Part shown: positions 9,227 through 17,998 of the stretch, one piece after another
Numbering within the stretch: position 1 is the first letter of the stretch
How the letters are laid out: every line of letters starts with the position of its first letter
Origin: Cyclobacterium xiamenense
GTDB lineage: Bacteria > Bacteroidota > Bacteroidia > Cytophagales > Cyclobacteriaceae
Assembly (NCBI RefSeq): GCF_009467825.1
Contig: NZ_WIOK01000023.1
Coordinates: forward strand, 27,763 to 91,762
Reading direction: 5' to 3'
DNA length: 64,000 nucleotides
Position numbers and translations under genes: made by a program
The notes under the pieces: generated by a model
Database searches by the model: none
What the model was told of the DNA's origin: nothing
Seen by the model: the letters and a program-made list of their open reading frames with translations, nothing else

Positions 9227-9763
9227 CTACTCAATTATTTGCGCAAGCTTTTCCTCAAAAATCGTGAGGTCCGCCTGGTCAAAGAGCACCATTCGTATTG
9301 TTCGGATGGTTTGTAAGGAAGGAATGCTGGATTTGATGGTACGCAACGCTATTTTGGCTGCTTTTTCTTTCGGGAATCCGAAGATGCCGGTGGAGATGGC
9401 CGGGAAGGCGATTGACTTTACCCGTTGTTTATCTGCCAGTAACAGGGCATTGCGGTAGCAGTTTGCGAGCAAGGTATCGGAAGGCTCGTCCTGCCCATAA
9501 ACCGGTCCCAGACAGTGGATCACATAAGAATTGGGAAGTCGAAAAGCAGGCGAAATGACGGCTTCTCCCGGACGGATGGGTGCCAGGGGGCGACAGGCTT
9601 CAGCCAGGTCGGGTCCGGCAGCTCGATGGATGGCACCGGCCACACCTCCCCCTGATTCCAATTGAGCGTTGGCGGCGTTGACGATGATGTCAGCATCGGC
9701 TTGTTGCGTGATGTCCCCCACCACGAGTTCAATCTGGGCCTGCGGTGGTTTTATTTCGTTCAT
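9227..9763 (-). CDS. Macrodomain protein, O-acetyl-ADP-ribose deacetylase-like
   Basis: A 178-residue single-domain protein of the usual MacroD/YmdB length. The diagnostic macrodomain signatures are present: DADIIVNAANAQLESGGGVAGAIHRAAG, in which Asn and Asp contact ADP-ribose and the GGGV loop the diphosphate, and AFPAISTGIFGFPKEKAAKIA near residue 125, the second ligand loop. It should bind ADP-ribose and may hydrolyse O-acetyl-ADP-ribose or remove ADP-ribose from proteins in the cytoplasm; substrate choice cannot be read from the sequence. It sits between an endonuclease-family remnant and a secreted hydrolase, and neither suggests a pathway. Confidence 0.88.
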   Translation of the reverse strand: MNEIKPPQAQIELVVGDITQQADADIIVNAANAQLESGGGVAGAIHRAAGPDLAEACRPLAPIRPGEAVISPAFRLPNSYVIHCLGPVYGQDEPSDTLLANCYRNALLLADKQRVKSIAFPAISTGIFGFPKEKAAKIALRTIKSSIPSLQTIRTIRMVLFDQADLTIFEEKLAQIIE

Positions 9764-9816
9764 TCCTGAATGTAATCTTTTTGTAAAGGATTACCAAAAC
9801 CAGTCACTGAAAGGGT

Positions 9817-10251
9817 TTACGGGTTTTCCAGACAAGTATTCTGGTTCGATCGGATTGCTTTTTGCCTTCGAATCCGTTCAAAACACATCGGTAGCTGTTT
9901 ATTGGCAAGCGCTATTTTTGCAATAAGTGGCCAATGATCGGCGATAAAGACTCCTGCCCGGATACGATGGCTAATCTCGTAGGAATTCACGATGAATTTT
10001 TTGTTGACAAAGATGTAGTCTACCGTAGGTGGAGGCCTGAGTTACCAGTCTTCCTGAAACGCACTTTCCTCTGTATTCCCGCCCGGGAAGTAAACGGTCT
10101 CAGGAGCAAGGCGCAGCCTGTTGGTGCGGTGGTAAGGACAGGCATCATGGGCATCAACATACGCAGTTCGTATAAAATGAATGCGGGACAACGCAGTGAA
10201 GAATCGTTTAGCAGCTGGACTTATTCGCTCCACCACACGGGACTCTTGCAT
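9817..10251 (-). pseudogene. Decayed endonuclease/exonuclease/phosphatase (EEP) family remnant
   Basis: Read on the minus strand, one frame gives AKRFFTALSRIHFIRTAYVDAHDA, then ETVYFPGGN, then an in-frame TAA at 10042..10044, then without any frame change PPPTVDYIFVNKKFIVNSYEI and AGVFIADHWPLIAKIAL before a second stop at 9817. The block (I/V)DYIFV...(S/A)DH.P is the C-terminal signature of secreted or cytoplasmic EEP phosphodiesterases, including the catalytic Asp-His pair. The N-terminal half, with the metal-binding N and E motifs, is missing and an internal stop is present, so this is a truncated relic. It lies 15 bases after the GH130 gene and may once have been the last gene of that operon. 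Confidence 0.65.
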
Positions 10252-10266
10252 AATTTTTCCTTTTTT

Positions 10267-11760
10267 TTACATCTGGGTTGGTTTTCCGTACTCGCCGCAT
10301 GGCGTCATGCAGGCCAGCAGTTCGGGTACGGGCACAGTAGCAATTCCGGATGTGATATCGGACATGGCATAGGGTATCACCAGTACGTTTTTGTGGATCA
10401 AGGCTCCGCAGGAATACACCACGTTGGGTACGTAGCCTTCCCGCTCTTCTTCGTTGGGGGTAAGTAGCGGTTCTTCGAGACGGGCGATTATTTTCGTCGG
10501 ATCGTTCAGGTCAAGCAACATGGCCCCGATGAAGTATTGCCGCATGGCGCCGACCCCGTGGGTAAGCACCAGCCAGCCTTCGTTAATCTCGATCGGGGAG
10601 CCACAGTTTCCAACCTGAAAAAACTCCCAGGGCAATTCGGGCTCCTGAAGAAGGATGGCCTCATCCCAAAAATGCAAGTGATCCGAAAACATGATGTAAT
10701 TATTTTCTCCGTCCACACGGGACAACATGGCGTATTTCCCGTGTATTTTCCGAGGAAACAGCGCCATGCCTTTGTTTTGGACGGCTTTGCCATTCAGCGT
10801 AATGATGTCAAAATTGATAAAATCCTTCGTTTCCAGTAATTGGGGCAGAATGCATACGCCGTTGTAGGCGGTATAGGTAGCGTAATAGGTAAAGGAATCA
10901 GTGTCCGTATAAAATTTTACAAATCGGGCGTCTTCGATTCCGCGGCTTTCGTTTGCAGACAAGGGAAAAATGACGTGTTCGGAAATGTCGTGTTTCTCCT
11001 CAAATTTGATAAAGTAGTTTGAATCGGCCAGCCAGGCGATATTTTTAACGGCTTCCGTATCGAAAGCGCGTTCGGTATTTAGTTGTACCGCGTTAATCCT
11101 GTTTTTTAGTTCGTCAAAGCTAAATAAATTGTCCAACCCTTCGAAAATTCGGACGCTGGTTTCGTTCCAGGCATGCATGTTTTCAAGCTTAAGTTGAAAT
11201 AAATGACGGTCATACGACTGATCGTGCCTGATTCGGGGCGAATCTACAAATTCGCTTACCGGGTTAATCAAGAAGGTGCAGTCGGCTTTAATCGTACCGC
11301 TGCGAAAGACGATCGAGGAGATGTGGCCCTCTCCGGTGGCTCTCAAACTCATGATAAACCGAATACTTCCCTCCGGTAGACCCTCCTGATTCGGATGTGG
11401 CACGATGGATGGATTGAAAAGGGCGGCGGACTCAATGGAATATTCCATGGTAAAAAAAGCACCAATCAGTAATTGCCGTGTATGGCTTAGGCTGAAGTCT
11501 TCATCCAGGTTGTGGGCTACCTTACCGAAATTTCGGGTATAAATCGCCTCGATGTTTTTATGCCGACCGATAAAATGCCGATTGATGTGAAAAAGAAGTT
11601 CCTCAGCTTTCGCTTCGGTCAGCTTTTGTACGCGGTCGATTATTTTGGTTATTCGGTGGATCTCCGGAATGTGTGCCCGGGTAATCACCCGGGAGGTATT
11701 TCTGACGATTTTGATTCGTGTGCGTTTTACCATTGGTTTATTAAAAGAGCGGTCGTACAT
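10267..11760 (-). CDS. GH130-family mannoside phosphorylase/hydrolase
   Basis: A 497-residue protein without a signal peptide, so cytoplasmic. Motifs of the GH130 five-bladed beta-propeller are visible: FNPSIVPHPNQEG near residue 95, ATGEGHISSIVFRSG, GIEDARFVKF, in which the Asp would be the catalytic proton donor, GNCGSPIEINEGWLVLTHGVG and YVPNVVYSCGALIHKNVLVIPYAMSD. GH130 enzymes phosphorolyse or hydrolyse beta-mannosides such as beta-1,4-mannosyl-glucose or beta-1,2-mannobiose. The long N-terminal helical region (residues 1-90) is typical of the larger subgroup. An internal ATG at 11733 (MVKRTRIKIVR) is an alternative start. It is the third gene of an operon after two GT4 glycosyltransferases, so synthesis and recycling of one intracellular mannoside is a reasonable guess. 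Confidence 0.85.
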   Translation of the reverse strand: MYDRSFNKPMVKRTRIKIVRNTSRVITRAHIPEIHRITKIIDRVQKLTEAKAEELLFHINRHFIGRHKNIEAIYTRNFGKVAHNLDEDFSLSHTRQLLIGAFFTMEYSIESAALFNPSIVPHPNQEGLPEGSIRFIMSLRATGEGHISSIVFRSGTIKADCTFLINPVSEFVDSPRIRHDQSYDRHLFQLKLENMHAWNETSVRIFEGLDNLFSFDELKNRINAVQLNTERAFDTEAVKNIAWLADSNYFIKFEEKHDISEHVIFPLSANESRGIEDARFVKFYTDTDSFTYYATYTAYNGVCILPQLLETKDFINFDIITLNGKAVQNKGMALFPRKIHGKYAMLSRVDGENNYIMFSDHLHFWDEAILLQEPELPWEFFQVGNCGSPIEINEGWLVLTHGVGAMRQYFIGAMLLDLNDPTKIIARLEEPLLTPNEEEREGYVPNVVYSCGALIHKNVLVIPYAMSDITSGIATVPVPELLACMTPCGEYGKPTQM

Positions 11761-11815
11761 GTCCGGGTTTTTCTCGTTTTGTAGGCAATTTTGCCTGAAT
11801 AGGTGGTTTCTGGGG

Positions 11816-12826
11816 CTAGGTGGTTACTAGCTGTTCGTACACTTGAAGGTATTGATCCGTCATTTTTTCCTTGCTGAATGTAGCGTTTGCCCAATCCCGG
11901 CAATTTTTTCTTTCGATGGAGGGAAGGGCGTTGACAGCGGTCACGGCTTCTTCGATCGTATCGACCAGAAAGCCTGTTTTTCCGTCCAGGATAAGTTCCG
12001 GCATGGAACCCAGGTTAAACGCAATGACGGGAGTACCGCAAAACATGGCTTCTGCCACACTCAACCCAAAGGGTTCTCGAAAGGAAATCGGGTGTAACAG
12101 TGCACAGGCACCCCCCATCAAGCGATCCCTATCCACTGGTCCCGAATTGCCGACAAAAACGATATCTTCGTCATTGAGGAACGGAAGTACCCGTTCGTCG
12201 AAATAGGCCTGGTCCTGGATTAGGCCCGAAATGATTAATTTTCTACCGGATTTTTTTGCAATTTGTATGGCCTCGTAGGTGCCCTTATCGGGGTGTATTC
12301 TTCCAAAAAACAACAGGTAATCTTCTGGCTCGGGTCGAAAGGTGAATTCACTGGCATTGATTCCGTTATACACGGTCTGCAGGTAATCCAGGTCCGGATG
12401 GCGGTCGGAGTTGCTTATTGACACGTAATGCGTGGAGGCGTTGTATTTTTTATAGACAGGTATGATCCGCTGGGAGGAAAAGCCGTGAATCGTGGTCAGC
12501 ATGGGTGGCCTGATCAAGCGGGAATAGCTCAGTGGAAGGAAATCGAAATGGTTATGAATCAGGTCAAAATCATCTGCTTGTTCCATTAAATGGCTGATAT
12601 GGAGGCATTCCCAGACTTTCGGGTCATTATCTGGGTTTTCGGCGTAGCCGGTTTGGCTGACATAGGCCAATTTTCCCTGCGTAATGGAATTTCCGGTGGC
12701 GAATAGCGTGACGTCGATGTTTTTTTCAAGCAGTCCTTCGGTTAGGTTGGAAGCCACCTGTTCCCAGGGACCATAGGTCAGCGGTGGGGTTCTCCAGGCA
12801 ATGGGTGAAAGAACGGCGATTTTCAT
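11816..12826 (-). CDS. GT4-family glycosyltransferase
   Basis: At 336 residues this is a typical GT-B enzyme of family GT4. The N-terminal Rossmann domain begins MKIAVLSPIAWRTPP with the acceptor-side GPWEQVASNL; the linker carries LTTIHGFSS and NGINASEF; the C-terminal nucleotide-sugar domain has DYLLFFGRIHPDKGTYEAI and the EX7E motif EPFGLSVAEAMFCGTPVIAF, which binds the donor. No membrane segment, so it acts in the cytoplasm or at the inner face of the membrane. The GPWE-type start is common in a GT4 subgroup that transfers mannose or glucose; the donor is not provable here. It is 60 bases after the larger glycosyltransferase and 55 bases before the GH130 gene, all on one strand. Confidence 0.9.
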   Translation of the reverse strand: MKIAVLSPIAWRTPPLTYGPWEQVASNLTEGLLEKNIDVTLFATGNSITQGKLAYVSQTGYAENPDNDPKVWECLHISHLMEQADDFDLIHNHFDFLPLSYSRLIRPPMLTTIHGFSSQRIIPVYKKYNASTHYVSISNSDRHPDLDYLQTVYNGINASEFTFRPEPEDYLLFFGRIHPDKGTYEAIQIAKKSGRKLIISGLIQDQAYFDERVLPFLNDEDIVFVGNSGPVDRDRLMGGACALLHPISFREPFGLSVAEAMFCGTPVIAFNLGSMPELILDGKTGFLVDTIEEAVTAVNALPSIERKNCRDWANATFSKEKMTDQYLQVYEQLVTT

Positions 12827-12886
12827 AGGAATTAACGCAAAAGATGAATTAGGCAGAATACGCGGTAGCTGGCGGGATTTTTCTGC

Positions 12887-15169
12887 CTATCGACCCTGCC
12901 CGGTGGTTTTTACCAATTGCTTTTCTTCAAATTCTTCAAAGGCCTGCAACACGATCAAATAGGAAATCAGGTATGCCAGGGAGCTTTCGGCCCCCTGGTT
13001 TCGGTTGATTCCATTGCTTTCGAAGCCATCGCAACAACCTTTGGTTTCGAAGTCGAATAGACTCATTCGTAAATCGTTCTCGCCGAGAAACCACATAAAA
13101 CAGGAAAAGAGCTTTGATAGGTATTCCTTGTCTTTGGTAAGGTGAAAGGCCTGCTGATACATCAGAATCATGGCCAGTGCATCAATGGGTTGCTGGGCAA
13201 ACTGAGACCGCTCGCCCTCTTTTTGATACCAATTTTCGTTACCGATAATGGATAGGTAACCGTCATGGAGGGTTGTTTTTGTTAGAAAACCCATGCTTTC
13301 CAGGGCCACTGCCCGGATTCGTTCCTCCGGAAGTATTTCGGCTGCATGCAGTAGCGCAAGGGGTAAAATTCCATTGTCATAGGCCAGCAATGGCTCAAAC
13401 CATTTCCAATCTTCCGTTCTGTTTGCCCCGTAGTGATTGACCAGTTTGTGTGCCAGGTTTCTTAGGGTTTCTACCATGGACTCGTCGGAAGGGTTGGATG
13501 TAAGGTAGTAACTAATTCCCAACATGGTATTGGCGATGCCCCGGATGGATTGAATTTTTTCGAAGTTTGGCAAAGCGTCGAAAAACACGAGCTTTCCAGT
13601 CTGGTAGTACGCATCATTTGGGGCGTTGCCCAGGAGGTATCCCAGTGCCCAGATGGTGCGTCCAAAGGAATCCTCGGATCCCACCTCGTCCAAAAATTGC
13701 CTGCTGAAACTAAGAAAATTACGGAAGGTGCCGTCTTCATTCTGCATAAAATGGATGTAGCTCAGGTAGATGGGGGCGAGGCTTAGGGCTATTTTATTTT
13801 TTGTCTGCTGATAGTCCATCAATACCATTAGTAGTGCACGGGCATTGTCATCCAGGCAATAGCCTTCTTTGAGATTGGGAATTCCAAATTTTGCGTGCTG
13901 AATAATGCCCGTATCGTCGGTCAGGCGTCGGATATGGTCCAAGGAAAAAGGTGGAAGCATCAGCGGGTCAATCAGGGTCTCCGGCCGGGACACAACCTCC
14001 GGTTTATCCCGGCAGACAGCCCTTGCAAGCGCTACATACTTGTCGCCGGATTTGGACCAGGTGATGGTTTTTCCGTAGTCGCGTGCTTTTTTGCGGATTT
14101 TTTTTAGCGCTTGCGGGTAATCCAATAGTTCCAGCAGGATGGTGGAAAGGGCCACAGAGTCATTAAAACCAAACAATCGGCCCCGTCCCCCGTCCAGAAG
14201 CTCAGTGGCGTGCCAGTAAGGAGTGGAAATAACGGCAGACCCGACGCCAACTGCATAGGAAAGGGTACCACTGGTAATCTGCGCCTCGTTTAGGTAGGGC
14301 GTGATATAAATATCGGAAGCGGCCAGGTATCTAAATAGTTCGTTTTGATCGATAAACTCATTTAAGAAGATTACATGTTCTTGCAGGTGTAGGGTTTTTA
14401 CGAGCAGGTGTAGGAAATTGCGGTATTCTTCGCCCGAGTGGTGCAACACGTTCGGATGGGTTTTTCCCAAAACCATATAGACTACATCGGGGTGTTTTTC
14501 AATCACTTTTGGCAAGGCCTTGATGACGGTTTCGATCCCCTTGTTCCTGCTGATAATGCCAAACGTGAGTAAAAATTTCTTTTTTTCGAGCTTGAAGGCC
14601 TTTTTCGACTGTTCCTGATCGAACTGAATATCGGGAACACCGTGTTCAATCAATTCGATTTTACCTGGATCTACATCGTAGATGGAATGGAGAAATTCAA
14701 TGGCCTTGTGACTCATTACAACAATTTTGTACGCCATTTTGCAGATTTGCTCCAATACTGCCTTTTCGTTGTAGGAGGGTTTTTCCAGAATCGTGTGAAG
14801 TGTAACGATAAGTGGAATTTCCAACCGATGCAGCAGCGGCAAAATATACATGCCATTCTGCCCACCAAAAATACCGAACTCGTGCTCCAAAATGCACAGC
14901 TCTGCCCCGCTTAAATTGATGTATTTCACGGCTTTCAGGTAGTCGCGTTGCTGTTCCTGGCGAATGACTACTTTCACTTCCTCTGGATAGGCATATTCCA
15001 GGTCATGATCATTCATGGCTACTACGAAGCCTTCCACCGGATTTTCTGCCGGGAGGGTATCAGCTTTTTCCTTGTCCGGATCGGCGACCATGGCCCGGTA
15101 AAGGTCTTGGGTGAAAATACCAATGCCGCATTCGCGAGGGGGATAGGTGCCGATGTATACAAGTTTCAT
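12887..15169 (-). CDS. Two-domain protein: GT4 glycosyltransferase plus alpha/alpha-toroid domain
   Basis: I start at the ATG at 15169 (MKLVYIGTYPPRECGIGIF), a textbook GT4 N-terminus; the upstream extension to 15361 is basic, low in structure and not needed. Residues 1-about 410 are the GT-B fold: CILEHEFGIFGG, LIVTLHTILEKPS, LLTFGIISRNKGIETVIKAL and PYLNEAQITSGTLSYAVGVG. Residues about 430-760 are a second domain rich in helical hairpins, with GYCLDDNARALL, DSFGRTIWALGYLLG, RGIANTMLGISYYL and GNENWYQKEGERSQFAQQPIDALAMI, resembling (alpha/alpha)6 glycosidase or epimerase toroids. A transferase and a glycan-binding or glycan-cleaving module in one chain suggests coupled elongation and trimming. 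It heads the operon GT4 fusion, GT4, GH130. Confidence 0.85.
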   Translation of the reverse strand: MKLVYIGTYPPRECGIGIFTQDLYRAMVADPDKEKADTLPAENPVEGFVVAMNDHDLEYAYPEEVKVVIRQEQQRDYLKAVKYINLSGAELCILEHEFGIFGGQNGMYILPLLHRLEIPLIVTLHTILEKPSYNEKAVLEQICKMAYKIVVMSHKAIEFLHSIYDVDPGKIELIEHGVPDIQFDQEQSKKAFKLEKKKFLLTFGIISRNKGIETVIKALPKVIEKHPDVVYMVLGKTHPNVLHHSGEEYRNFLHLLVKTLHLQEHVIFLNEFIDQNELFRYLAASDIYITPYLNEAQITSGTLSYAVGVGSAVISTPYWHATELLDGGRGRLFGFNDSVALSTILLELLDYPQALKKIRKKARDYGKTITWSKSGDKYVALARAVCRDKPEVVSRPETLIDPLMLPPFSLDHIRRLTDDTGIIQHAKFGIPNLKEGYCLDDNARALLMVLMDYQQTKNKIALSLAPIYLSYIHFMQNEDGTFRNFLSFSRQFLDEVGSEDSFGRTIWALGYLLGNAPNDAYYQTGKLVFFDALPNFEKIQSIRGIANTMLGISYYLTSNPSDESMVETLRNLAHKLVNHYGANRTEDWKWFEPLLAYDNGILPLALLHAAEILPEERIRAVALESMGFLTKTTLHDGYLSIIGNENWYQKEGERSQFAQQPIDALAMILMYQQAFHLTKDKEYLSKLFSCFMWFLGENDLRMSLFDFETKGCCDGFESNGINRNQGAESSLAYLISYLIVLQAFEEFEEKQLVKTTGQGR

Positions 15170-15423
15170 GGTTTCACCATAGCAATAATTAGGCCTCGAT
15201 GGGATTTGGTAACATATAAATCGGAATCGGGGAATACGCACAAAATACCGGACGGCTCTCCCGCGGCAATAAAGAAGTAGTTGTGGCAGTCCGGTATTTC
15301 TGCTAAACGCACCCCTTTTGCAGGCTATCTGGAATATACCGCTGAAACGTAGTGCCCTCAATGGTGTCAGTTTGCCAAACCGGGATTTTTGTAACGTTGG
15401 TAAAGGACTAGGAATCCGGGGTA

Positions 15424-16140
15424 CTAGCGATCGAGCAAAAAATCGTGTAACAGTTTACGGTAAGCCTGACTGTATTGTCCGGCTGTATCTTTTAAGCAGA
15501 TTCCGAGCGAATGGCTGTTGGGTAGGACAGACTTTCTAAAGCAACAGATTTCTCGGTGGGGTGGGCGTTCCGGTCGATCGTAAATCTGGTACCGGACACT
15601 CCGGTGGAGGTCGGAATGGAGCGCTAACTCGGCAAAACGTTTCATTTCCGTGCCAGGCAAAATCAGCCAAAATGAGCCTTCCTTACCTAAGGCTCGATTG
15701 ACGCCTTTCACCAAATCTGTCAACGACAATTGATCATCGTGAAGGGCCCAATTTCTTCCGGGGTCTTTCGACTTGAGGTGATTCGCAAAATAGGGGGGAT
15801 TGCTTGCGATCAAGTCGTATTTTTGGTTGGAGTTTTTCGCATACACTTGAAAGGGAAGATGAAATAGTTTCATTCTTTCTTTCCATGGACTCTGCTGAAT
15901 GTTTTCGGAAGCCTGGGTAAAAGCAGCTTGCTCAATTTCCACCCCATGCACTTCTGCGTCTGGAAATCGTTGGGCAAGCATAAGTCCAATAACACCCGTT
16001 CCCGCTCCTATGTCCAAGATTTGTTTTGGGCCCGGGTGTTGAGCCAGGGCGCCTAGCAAGATCGCATCGGTGCTCAATTTCATCGCACAGCGGTCCTGAC
16101 GAATCAAAAATTGTTTGAATTGAAAGTAACTATTCGCCAT
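15424..16140 (-). CDS. trmN6: tRNA1(Val) (adenine37-N6)-methyltransferase, TrmN6-like
   Basis: A 238-residue class I SAM-dependent methyltransferase from the ATG at 16140. LDIGAGTGVIGLMLAQRFP is the SAM-binding motif I, and YDLIASNPPYF contains the NPPY motif of N6-adenine methyltransferases. FQFKQFLIRQDRCAMKLSTDAILLG at the N-terminus matches the YfiC/TrmN6 family, which methylates A37 in tRNA1(Val). Length is normal for the family. It starts two bases after the rnhA stop codon, so the two are cotranscribed. An in-frame upstream extension overlaps rnhA and was rejected. Confidence 0.85.
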   Translation of the reverse strand: MANSYFQFKQFLIRQDRCAMKLSTDAILLGALAQHPGPKQILDIGAGTGVIGLMLAQRFPDAEVHGVEIEQAAFTQASENIQQSPWKERMKLFHLPFQVYAKNSNQKYDLIASNPPYFANHLKSKDPGRNWALHDDQLSLTDLVKGVNRALGKEGSFWLILPGTEMKRFAELALHSDLHRSVRYQIYDRPERPPHREICCFRKSVLPNSHSLGICLKDTAGQYSQAYRKLLHDFLLDR

Positions 16141-16142
16141 CC

Positions 16143-16610
16143 CTAAAACATGCCGTTCTCCTGCGCGGCTTCGTAACCTTCGTCGATTTTCAGACCAGAA
16201 CCCGAGGCAGCAGCGACTGCCAATTGGTCGCAGCGTTCGTTTTCTATGTTGCCATCGTGGCCCTTTACCCAATGAAACCGAGGTTTATACCGAAGATGAA
16301 GCGGAATGTATTTTTTCCAAAGGTCGGGATTTTTTTTGTCCTTAAAGCCTTTTTTCTGCCAGCCCCAGATCCAACCTTTTTGGATGGCGTCTACCACGTA
16401 TTTGCTGTCGGAATAGATGGTAATGGGTAGGCCCGCTACCTTAAGCGCCTCCAAGCCCCGGATAACTGCCAGCAGCTCCATGCGGTTGTTGGTAGTCAGG
16501 CGAAAGCCCTCAGCGAGCTCCTTTCGCAGGTCTTTGTATAGCAACACCACGCCGTATCCCCCGGGGCCCGGATTGCCTCGGGAGGAGCCGTCCGTATAGA
16601 TTTTTATCAT
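16143..16610 (-). CDS. rnhA: Ribonuclease HI
   Basis: 155 residues, the standard length. It cleaves the RNA strand of RNA-DNA hybrids, for example at primers and R-loops. All four catalytic acidic residues can be placed: Asp in IYTDGSSRGNPGPGGYG, Glu in NNRMELLAVI, Asp in IYSDSKYVVDAI, and Asp in NERCDQLA. The basic handle region WGWQKKGFKDKKNPDLW and the HWVKGHDGN motif are present. It is followed within two bases by trmN6. Upstream, 16611-16805 separates it from a divergent amidohydrolase gene and must hold both promoters; I see no convincing box there. Confidence 0.95.
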   Translation of the reverse strand: MIKIYTDGSSRGNPGPGGYGVVLLYKDLRKELAEGFRLTTNNRMELLAVIRGLEALKVAGLPITIYSDSKYVVDAIQKGWIWGWQKKGFKDKKNPDLWKKYIPLHLRYKPRFHWVKGHDGNIENERCDQLAVAAASGSGLKIDEGYEAAQENGMF

Positions 16611-16805
16611 AACTGTTCGTCAAATCAACGATCAAAAGTACATTAAATTCTGATAGTGCTAAAATCTCGCCACCCTTCCTGTGATAAATCGACTGCTACC
16701 TGGAATGGGGTATCCCGGCGGAAGGCATTTGTAAGAAGCTGGGGCGATGTGCTGGAAGATTGACATTTCTGTTGTAAATTCAACGCTGATTCAAAACCAA
16801 TTGCC

Positions 16806-17948
16806 ATGTCCGAACGTGCTTCCTCTCTTCTCAAAACGCTGTTAGCTGGCCTGCTCTCGCTCGTTGTTTTCTGTCCGCTTACCGCAAATGCCCAGGAAAT
16901 GGGTTTCGAGGAATACGAGCCTGTATCCACGCTGGTAGTTCCCGAAAACCCGGTAAAATCGGCAAAATTCCCCTTTGTCGACATTCACAGCCATCAATGG
17001 AACGTGACACAGGAACTGATCCATAGACTGGTATCCGAAATGGATGAACTGAATATGGCCACCATGGTGAATCTTAGCGGTAAGGGATTTGCCAGGAGCC
17101 GGAGTGAAATCGATGCCCAGGCCTACTTGAATTCGATGATCCGCCGGTTTAACGGCGTCGCTCCGGGTCGTTTTATTGTCTTTACCAATTTGGGGTTCGA
17201 GGGTTTCGGAGGCGAAGATTGGGTGAAAAATGCAGTAGAGGAGTTGGAAACGGACGTAAGAAATGGTGCCAATGGCTTGAAGATTTACAAAAGCCTCGGA
17301 CTTTCTATCAATGATATCCAAGGCAACCGGGTACCGATTGACCATCCTGACCTGGACCCGATATGGGCCAAGTGCGGCGAACTGGGCATTCCGGTGCTTA
17401 TCCATGCGGCAGACCCGGCCCCCTTTTGGCAGCCCATGGATGCCCGCAACGAGCGCTGGCTGGAGTTGAAAATTAACCCCAACCGAAAACGAGGCCCGGA
17501 CAACCCGGCGCCTTTCGAGCAAATCATTGCCGAGCAACACCATGTGTTTCGCAAGCACCCCAAGACCACCTTTATCAATGCCCATATGGGCTGGATGGCT
17601 AACGATCTGGCAAAAGCCGGACGCCACCTGGAGGAATATCCCAATGTAAACTTTGGTATTGGAGCAGTTATAGCCGAATTCGGCAGGCAGCCCCGCATGG
17701 CACGGGAGTTTTTTATCCAGTACCAGGACCGGATTCTTTTTGGAAAGGATGCCTACAACAAAGAAGAATTTTACACCTATTTCCGGGTATTGGAAACAGC
17801 CGATGAGTATTTCCCCTACTACAAGAAATACCATGCCTTCTGGCGCATGTACGGCCTGGACTTGCCGGACGAAGTATTGAAAAAAGTTTACTATAAAAAT
17901 GCCTTGCGGATTATCCCCAACATGGATGCGAGCCTTTTTCCGGATTGA
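16806..17948 (+). CDS. Secreted amidohydrolase (Amidohydro_2 family)
   Basis: 380 residues with a Sec signal peptide (LLKTLLAGLLSLVVFCPLTANAQ, cut after AxA), so periplasmic or secreted. The metal-dependent TIM-barrel amidohydrolase pattern is present: FPFVDIHSHQW supplies the HxH metal ligands, IPVLIHAADP another His, KTTFINAHMGWM the next, and ILFGKDAYN near the C-terminus the conserved Asp. The family includes hydrolases and decarboxylases acting on small molecules; the substrate is not readable. It faces the PepSY gene, converging with a 50-base gap. An antisense frame of 330 codons covers much of it but has no family features. Confidence 0.85.
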   Translation: MSERASSLLKTLLAGLLSLVVFCPLTANAQEMGFEEYEPVSTLVVPENPVKSAKFPFVDIHSHQWNVTQELIHRLVSEMDELNMATMVNLSGKGFARSRSEIDAQAYLNSMIRRFNGVAPGRFIVFTNLGFEGFGGEDWVKNAVEELETDVRNGANGLKIYKSLGLSINDIQGNRVPIDHPDLDPIWAKCGELGIPVLIHAADPAPFWQPMDARNERWLELKINPNRKRGPDNPAPFEQIIAEQHHVFRKHPKTTFINAHMGWMANDLAKAGRHLEEYPNVNFGIGAVIAEFGRQPRMAREFFIQYQDRILFGKDAYNKEEFYTYFRVLETADEYFPYYKKYHAFWRMYGLDLPDEVLKKVYYKNALRIIPNMDASLFPD

Positions 17949-17998
17949 TTCCCTACGAGATATCTACCGCCGGCTTGCTTTTTCCTCGTAAAGATCCA

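Noticed and set aside
15170..15361. N-terminal extension of the GT4-toroid protein by 64 residues
   Set aside because: The extension is basic and unlike any GT4 start; MKLVYIGTYPP at 15169 is the typical beginning.
16842..17834. Long minus-strand frame of 330 codons opposite the amidohydrolase gene
   Set aside because: It has no family features, while the plus-strand frame has a signal peptide and all amidohydrolase metal motifs. The antisense frame follows from codon bias.
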